This document shows positions 59,801 through 64,000 of a stretch of DNA of 64,000 bases, piece by piece (the first letter of the stretch is position 1; the number at the start of each line of letters is the position of its first letter). This stretch comes from Emiliania huxleyi CCMP1516 (Eukaryota > Haptophyta > Isochrysidales > Noelaerhabdaceae): positions 758,040 to 822,039 of the forward strand of contig NW_005196021.1 of NCBI RefSeq assembly GCF_000372725.1. Direction: 5' to 3'. The position numbers and the translations under genes are program-made. The notes under the pieces were generated by a model that saw nothing but the letters and a program-made list of their open reading frames with translations, did not search any database and was not told the DNA's origin.

Positions 59801-60548
59801 CGCCGAGGTGGTAGCCGCGATCGAGCCGGCGCTGCACGAGAGTGAGCAGCTCCACCAGTCCCAGTTCGTCGAGCTGGTCGAGGCGGCGCTCGCAGCGACG
59901 CCGCCGGCCGGGCCGCGCGAGTTTTTGCTCCGCGCGCCGCGCGAAGGAGCGGCCGCCGAGGCGTCGGGGGCGAGGGTAGTCGACGCAGACGCGAAGTCGT
60001 CCTTCACGCCGCACGTGTCGGAGCGCAGCCGCGCGCTCGCCGCCAGCCGCAGGCCAGCCGGCGCTCCTCTCCATGAGGCGCTCTACTTGGAGCAGACAGA
60101 GCTAGAGCGGCGGCGGCATGAGCGGGCGGAGGCGGTCGCGCGCGCTCAGGCCGAGGAGTGCCCCTTCCGGCCATTGCTGTGCGAGAGGCCGCATGGCGAG
60201 GGGGGCGAGGGCAGCCGGGCGGCAGCGGCACGCTGCAGGCGCAAGGATTCACGGGATGAGCTCACGCGCGAGGAGAAGGAGTTGGCGGAGCACTGCACGT
60301 TCCGGCCGTATATCCTTCCAGCCCACAAGGCGAGGAGCGGCCCACTGCCGCCGGGCCGGGGGGGGGCGAGCCCCCCAGGAAGGCCGGCTGGTAGGCGGCG
60401 GTCGACTTACGCGTGCAGTGGGTCGGCACAGGGCGCCTCCGTGGTCCCGCTCGAGGCGGAGAGTCATCGAGAGGAACCCAGCAACTGGACTTCCGTCATG
60501 CGCGACCGAGAGGCGCTGCAGGCGCTGATGGTGATGCAATCCTTGTGA
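56896..60548 (+). CDS. Large coiled-coil protein with FxP repeats, possibly ciliary or centrosomal
   Basis: The start MSCAWDDAGVVLRIAAAERK is followed by a Pro/Gln-rich part, then a ubiquitin-like strand pattern LLRLRVDLGGGRSAELLARA with GDQPAALANDFCAAHGL, an acidic region and a long Arg/Ala/Glu helix. Five short motifs recur in the second half: ATFRPQVV, ETFAPRLSERTRLLAAS, SSFTPHVSERSRALAAS, CPFRPLL and CTFRPYI. I know this FxP-SERxxxLA pattern from large protist proteins thought to be cytoskeletal. Exons: 56896 to about 59113, about 59214-59510 and 59605-60548; the last junction is a GT-AG intron in phase 1 (AWRQ|GHACN). The first donor is not certain. Total about 1,150 residues. Function is inferred. 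Confidence 0.7.
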
Positions 60549-60811
60549 GTCGGCGAGTCCATTTTACGGCTTTAGCGATTTGGAGCTCCGTTTGTGATAT
60601 GTGAAGCGAGGGGATCGGGGGATGCTACACCTGACACCGCCTGTGTAGTCATATATTATGCGTATGCTCCGGCCGGCGCGCCCAAATACAATGCCACATG
60701 CACACGCACACGCACATGCATAAGTGCGACAATCTCGTCGAGAGCGCGCGCTCCTCCATGGCGCGCTCACGAACCGCAACTCAGACAATCAGGACAACGA
60801 AATCTCCAGCG
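60549..60811. other. Intergenic between convergent genes
   Basis: ACACGCACACGCACATGCAT repeat near 60703; nothing else. Confidence 0.35.
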
Positions 60812-61753
60812 TCACAGGGCCGCCAGCCGCTCGCGCAGCACCACCGGCTCGGGAAACTCGCCCTTGGCGTTGACGCACGTGAAATCGGCGTTCTCGCCGG
60901 CGCCGCACTCGAGCGTCTGCGCGATCACCTCCGCGAGCGTGGAGCGAAGGGTGCCAAGCTGCGGGTCGTCGTTGAGCGTCACGTCGCCCTTGCCGAGCAG
61001 CACCTCGCGCGTCTCGGCGTCCTTGTCGAGCTGGAAGAGCGTGCCGAGGTAGTAGTTGTTGTCGTACGGCCCCCCAAAGAGCTGTCCCGGCCGCACGAAG
61101 GTGTACGCGTAGCCCGCGCCTGCCGCGTCTGCGACGATCGCGGCCTCAGCGGCCGCCTTGGCGTCGAGGACGCCGCAAGCGTTGAGGATTGGGTACGGCA
61201 TCTCGGCCCGCCGCTGCACGCCCACCGACGAGAGCAGGACCAGCCGCTTGCGCGACGCGCCGGCTGCCGCCTCCCACGCCTCGAGGATCTTGTAGTTTCC
61301 GACCTCGTCCACCACTGTCGGAGTGTTGAAGCCGGACGCGCTCAGGCTCGCGATCGCAGCCTCGACCACCGCGCCGAGCCCACCCGCCTCGCGCGCGTCG
61401 AAGAGCGCCCTGAGCACCGGCAGCGAGACGCCCTCGCGCCCGCTCGGCGACCACGCCTGCGTCGGGAACGCCGTCGTCCCCGTGCACACGACCAGGCCCT
61501 GCGCTCCCTCCAGCGCCGGTGCGAGCGCAGCCGTCACGTCGTCGCCGCGTAGATCCGCCTCGTACAGCGAGACCTTGTCGCCCAGGAAGGCGCGGGCCCG
61601 TGCCGCATCTCGCACCACCCCACGCACCTTGAACGTGTCGGCGAGCCGTAGCGCGACGAGCTTTCCAACGTTGCCCGATGCGCCAAGAACGGTGACGGTG
61701 TCGCCAGGAGCGAGAACAGCCGAGAGAGGCGTCAGAAGGATGCCGACGAGCAT
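60812..61753 (-). CDS. NAD(P)-binding atypical SDR protein
   Basis: From ATG 61753 (an in-frame ATG also lies at 61819) the protein is 313 aa. The start MLVGILLTPLSAVLAPG is hydrophobic, signal- or transit-like. DTVTVLGASGNVGKLVALRL is the glycine-rich dinucleotide site (GASGxxG), then VRGVVRDAARARAFL, GAQGLVVCTGTTAFPT, RLVLLSSVGVQRRAEMPYPI and YTFVRPGQLFGGPYD. It resembles plant plastid NmrA-like proteins (Tic62, HCF173 and DVR relatives). The active-site YxxxK of classical SDRs is not obvious, as usual in that group. It stands head-to-head with the RING gene about 280 bp away. Confidence 0.8.
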   Translation of the reverse strand: MLVGILLTPLSAVLAPGDTVTVLGASGNVGKLVALRLADTFKVRGVVRDAARARAFLGDKVSLYEADLRGDDVTAALAPALEGAQGLVVCTGTTAFPTQAWSPSGREGVSLPVLRALFDAREAGGLGAVVEAAIASLSASGFNTPTVVDEVGNYKILEAWEAAAGASRKRLVLLSSVGVQRRAEMPYPILNACGVLDAKAAAEAAIVADAAGAGYAYTFVRPGQLFGGPYDNNYYLGTLFQLDKDAETREVLLGKGDVTLNDDPQLGTLRSTLAEVIAQTLECGAGENADFTCVNAKGEFPEPVVLRERLAAL

Positions 61754-61920
61754 AGCACGTACAGTATGGAACAGGAGGGCCACGCAGCACTCGGCCAGAG
61801 GCCAAGAGGGGGAATGCACTGGAAGGAAGGTGCGTTGCTAGCCGTCGCCCACCCTTGGGCGTCCGCCTCTTCCCTATCTCTCTTCGCAGTCCCTCGCAGA
61901 TGCAACTTCTGCGAGTAAAG

Positions 61921-61932
61921 AAGAATTCTTCG
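61921..61932. promoter_or_regulatory. AAGAATTCTTCG upstream motif
   Basis: A palindromic AAGAATTCTT lies in the divergent spacer between the NAD(P)-binding gene and the RING gene, about 100 bp before the ATG at 62034. Upstream at 61838-61856 is GCTAGCCGTCGCCCACCCT, also found at 4217-4235 before the 73-aa protein gene. Confidence 0.4.
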
Positions 61933-62033
61933 AAAAAGCAAGGACGAAGGGAGTGCCTCGCCAGCGAGACGCCCTTCTTTTGGGGTTCCGCCCGCCGGGT
62001 TCCGCGCCCGCCGCCAGCTTCCCACCGCTGTAT

Positions 62034-62711
62034 ATGCCCGTCGCGGCAGAAGCCCATCGCGACAGTACCCCGGGGTCCTCCACCTGCGGCGGCCCAGCGG
62101 CGCGCGACGACAAAGCGGCGGGCTCGCCCTGCTCGCTGGTCGACTGGACGCCGCTGGCGGCCGAACCCGCCATCGACCAGGCGCACCTGCACCGGATGGG
62201 TCAGCTCTCGACGCTGTGCGAGCCCTTCTGCCGCACGCTCTACTATGTGCAGCGCACGCAGCAGACCGAGGCGCACATGCTGCTCTGCCGCGAGCTGATG
62301 AACAGCGGCAGGATGAACGAGATCGGCTCGGCCTTCGCGCTGCCGTGGCTCGTGTAAGGCGGCGGCGAGCAGGGCGGCGGCGGCGAGGGCGAGATGATCA
62401 CGCCCGCCGCGTCGGAGTGGTGCGCCGAGCTCAGCTACATCGCGCGGCTCGTGGTGGGCGCCACCGGCTCGACCCTCTCCTGCTCCATCTGTCTCGAGGC
62501 GATCAGCCTGCAGGAGAGCCCCTCGCAGCTGCCGTGCTTCCACGTGCTCTGCACGGGCTGCATGAAGAAGCTCTTCCCCATCGACATGAAGGGGCTCAAG
62601 TGCCCAAGCTGCCAGCGCGAGCACCGCAGCTGGAGCCTCCAGCGGCACGAGGCGGCGCCGGGCGGCGTCTGCGTCGTCGAGCACTTCTTGGGCGACATGG
62701 CGGGGCGTTGA
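62034..62711 (+). CDS. RING-finger protein, probable E3 ubiquitin ligase
   Basis: From ATG 62034 the protein has a helical part (AIDQAHLHRMGQLSTLCEPF, TEAHMLLCRELMNSGRMNEI) and, near the end, a RING: CSICLEAISLQ...LPCFHVLCTGCMKKL...LKCPSCQRE with C-x2-C, C-x-H-x2-C-x2-C and C-x2-C. RINGs recruit ubiquitin-charged E2s. A TAA at 62355-62357 interrupts the frame in front of GGGEQGGGGEGEMITPAAS. The sequence gtgtaag...gcgagcag around it could be a 21-nt intron that keeps the frame; otherwise it is a nonsense change or sequence error. Without that splice two separate products would result. Confidence 0.7.
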
Positions 62712-63080
62712 GGTTGTCCGGGGGAAGTCAAACGCGTTTGATTCAGAGAAGTGGGATCGGCACGTGGGAATGATGGGAACCGCGCGCCAGCCCGCATCTG
62801 TGTTGTGCCCGGGAGATAGATAGATGGCAAAATAAAACAATGTATCATACATGCCACAAGGGCCTGGGGGTCGTAGGGACGTAGAGTCTAGAGAGCGCGG
62901 TCCCCGAGCCACTATGCCAATCTATTTACTATTATCGCACTCAACACAAATCCTAGAACAAGTCGACTTTTAAATCCGGACGAGAGAGAGCTCGCTAACG
63001 CTGTCCACTGCCGTGCACGACACAGGGTCATCTTCTCCATGCACGACGTATATCAGCCCATTGCCCACCTACCCCCCTCT
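62712..63080. other. Intergenic
   Basis: AAATAAAACAATG at 62829-62841 is a possible poly(A) region for the RING gene; nothing else is seen. Confidence 0.35.
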
Positions 63081-64000
63081 TCACTTGCTCCGCGTGACCG
63101 CTGAGATAATACGATGCCACCGCCTGCTCAGCCCGCTCCTCCACGCCTGCTGGATGTGGACGGCGGCGTCGTGCTCGTCGTTGGCTTTGTTGCGCTTGCT
63201 CTCGAGCTGTCTCCGACCCCCACTCCCGCGCGCGGCCGCCTGCACTCGGCTCGCGGCTGTGGCCTCCACCACATGACGAATGGCGGGGAACGACCGAGCG
63301 GAGCCTGGTTCCCCTCGAGACTGCAAGTTCTCGATCCACTGCAGCTGAATGGCGCGGGCGCTCGACTGCCGCTTGACGTCCGTCCCGTCGACTCCAAGTC
63401 GCCGCGTCTCGTCCTGTTCGAGCTTCTCGCTCGCATTCAGCAGGGCCAGCTTGTCGAAGACGTCGCGGAAAGCGTACGGCTGTGGCTCCGAGTTTTGCGA
63501 CGGTCGGCGCTTGAGGCCCGCGCGGACGCACATGCGCGTGGCGCGCTTGAGCGGGGCGGAGCCGACGGTCGAGCCGCGCGTCGAGTAGTCTGGGTCGAGC
63601 CCTAGGGGAGGGCCGAGGTCGCATAGGAACTGGGGGAGCTGTGCGGCGGGGATGAGGCCGTCCGCGTCCGGGTCGTGCATCGACCACACGTCGCTGAAGT
63701 GCTCCACGTCCTGCGCCGACACCAGGTCGCGCCGCTGCTCCGAGAGGAGCGCGAACTCCTCCAGGATGACGGCCACGATCAAATTGAGCAGCACAAAGTT
63801 GGCGAGCACCATGAAGGAGCAGAAGAAGAGGATGGACGCGAGCGGCGAGCCGCAGTTGGACACCCTCTCGTCCGAGTACGGCAAGGCCGCCCCGTCCGCG
63901 GTGCAACCGTCCTCCTCGGTGACACTCAGGTCGAAGACCACGTCGCCCCACGCGTCCGCGGTGATGAACTGGAAGAGCACGAGGAAGGCGTTCCCGACGC
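63081..64000 (-). CDS. Voltage-gated Ca/Na-type cation channel, C-terminal part (5' beyond window)
   Basis: The frame enters from the right edge with GNAFLVLFQFITADAWGDVV, the domain IV pore helix and filter (TADAW, an Asp where Cav has Glu). The S6 helix follows (ILFFCSFMVLANFVLLNLIV, then AVILEEF). The cytosolic tail has the channel EF-hand (FSDVWSMHDPDADGLIPAAQ, then LPQFLCDLGPPLGL) typical of Cav/Nav, and two IQ-like motifs (RAIQLQWIENLQ and AAVHIQQAWRSGLSRRWHR) for calmodulin. Stop at 63081. The upstream repeats I-III are outside the window. Asp at the filter fits Ca2+-permeable protist channels, but one domain does not decide selectivity. Confidence 0.9.
   Translation of the reverse strand, partial: VGNAFLVLFQFITADAWGDVVFDLSVTEEDGCTADGAALPYSDERVSNCGSPLASILFFCSFMVLANFVLLNLIVAVILEEFALLSEQRRDLVSAQDVEHFSDVWSMHDPDADGLIPAAQLPQFLCDLGPPLGLDPDYSTRGSTVGSAPLKRATRMCVRAGLKRRPSQNSEPQPYAFRDVFDKLALLNASEKLEQDETRRLGVDGTDVKRQSSARAIQLQWIENLQSRGEPGSARSFPAIRHVVEATAASRVQAAARGSGGRRQLESKRNKANDEHDAAVHIQQAWRSGLSRRWHRIISAVTRSK

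Noticed and set aside
61146-62912. 588-aa minus-strand frame
   Set aside because: It is antisense to the RING gene and then out of frame with the NAD(P)-binding gene; no motif of its own.
1-64000. CRISPR arrays, operons, ribosome binding sites
   Set aside because: Repeats are minisatellites without unique spacers, and gene structure with introns shows nuclear eukaryotic DNA.
1-64000. Retroelements, Polinton-like or other virus-derived elements
   Set aside because: No reverse transcriptase, integrase, capsid, protein-primed polymerase or long terminal repeat was recognised in any frame; protein-level search would be needed for very decayed copies.

Overview
The window looks like nuclear DNA of a GC-rich unicellular alga, most likely a haptophyte of the Emiliania/Chrysochromulina type. 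The reasons are strong G/C at third codon positions, short introns (about 50-200 nt) that very often start with GC instead of GT, secreted proteins with Pro/Ser-rich (PPSPPPP) linkers, N-terminal signal peptides on a GTPase, a FUN14 protein and a carrier (as expected where plastids have extra membranes), and gene families such as U-box/kinase fusions, WSCD-type sulfotransferases and tyrosinases. The assignment is inferred from style; no rRNA, tRNA or species marker is present. Nothing viral or LTR-like was recognised.

Layout. 1-7 kb: RRM protein with an antisense ankyrin tail at the edge, a MITE-like element, a ubiquitin-like/F-box protein, a 73-aa coiled-coil protein with possible lipidation at both ends, and a two-pore K+ channel. 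7.2-12.8 kb: a modular secreted trypsin gene with two protease domains, Pro-rich linkers and Cys-rich modules. 13-22 kb: a membrane protein with a partly duplicated exon, a U-box/kinase fusion, and a large TRPC4AP-like gene that contains a 100-N assembly gap. 22-28.6 kb: repeats, a small hypothetical gene, a WGR-type protein and a GC-rich gene-poor stretch. 29-35.5 kb: D-3-phosphoglycerate dehydrogenase (six exons, all phase 0) and a tyrosinase. 36-43.4 kb: sulfotransferase, an LSDAT/TRPM-type domain running into a Pro-rich tract, an antisense SGNH-hydrolase protein, and an ARF-like GTPase with a signal peptide. 43.8-49 kb: dispersed repeats, FUN14, a mitochondrial-carrier-family protein. 50-56.1 kb: an NC-motif papain-fold-like protein, an MGCGTS protein, an RluA-type pseudouridine synthase, a multi-span membrane protein. 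56.9-64 kb: a very long coiled-coil protein, an NAD(P)-binding protein, a RING protein and the C-terminal end of a four-domain cation channel.

The genes do not form a pathway; they are independent transcription units on both strands. The common thread is gene structure. Many introns are GC-AG, many carry direct repeats of 7-42 nt across their two ends, and several are filled with minisatellites. One minisatellite family is shared by introns of two unrelated genes (serA and the TRPC4AP-like gene). This points to recent intron gain by local duplication or by introner-like spread, and is the most interesting signal here. A second thread is a short AT-rich motif (AAATTCTT-like), sometimes with a longer conserved block, upstream of start codons of about eight genes.
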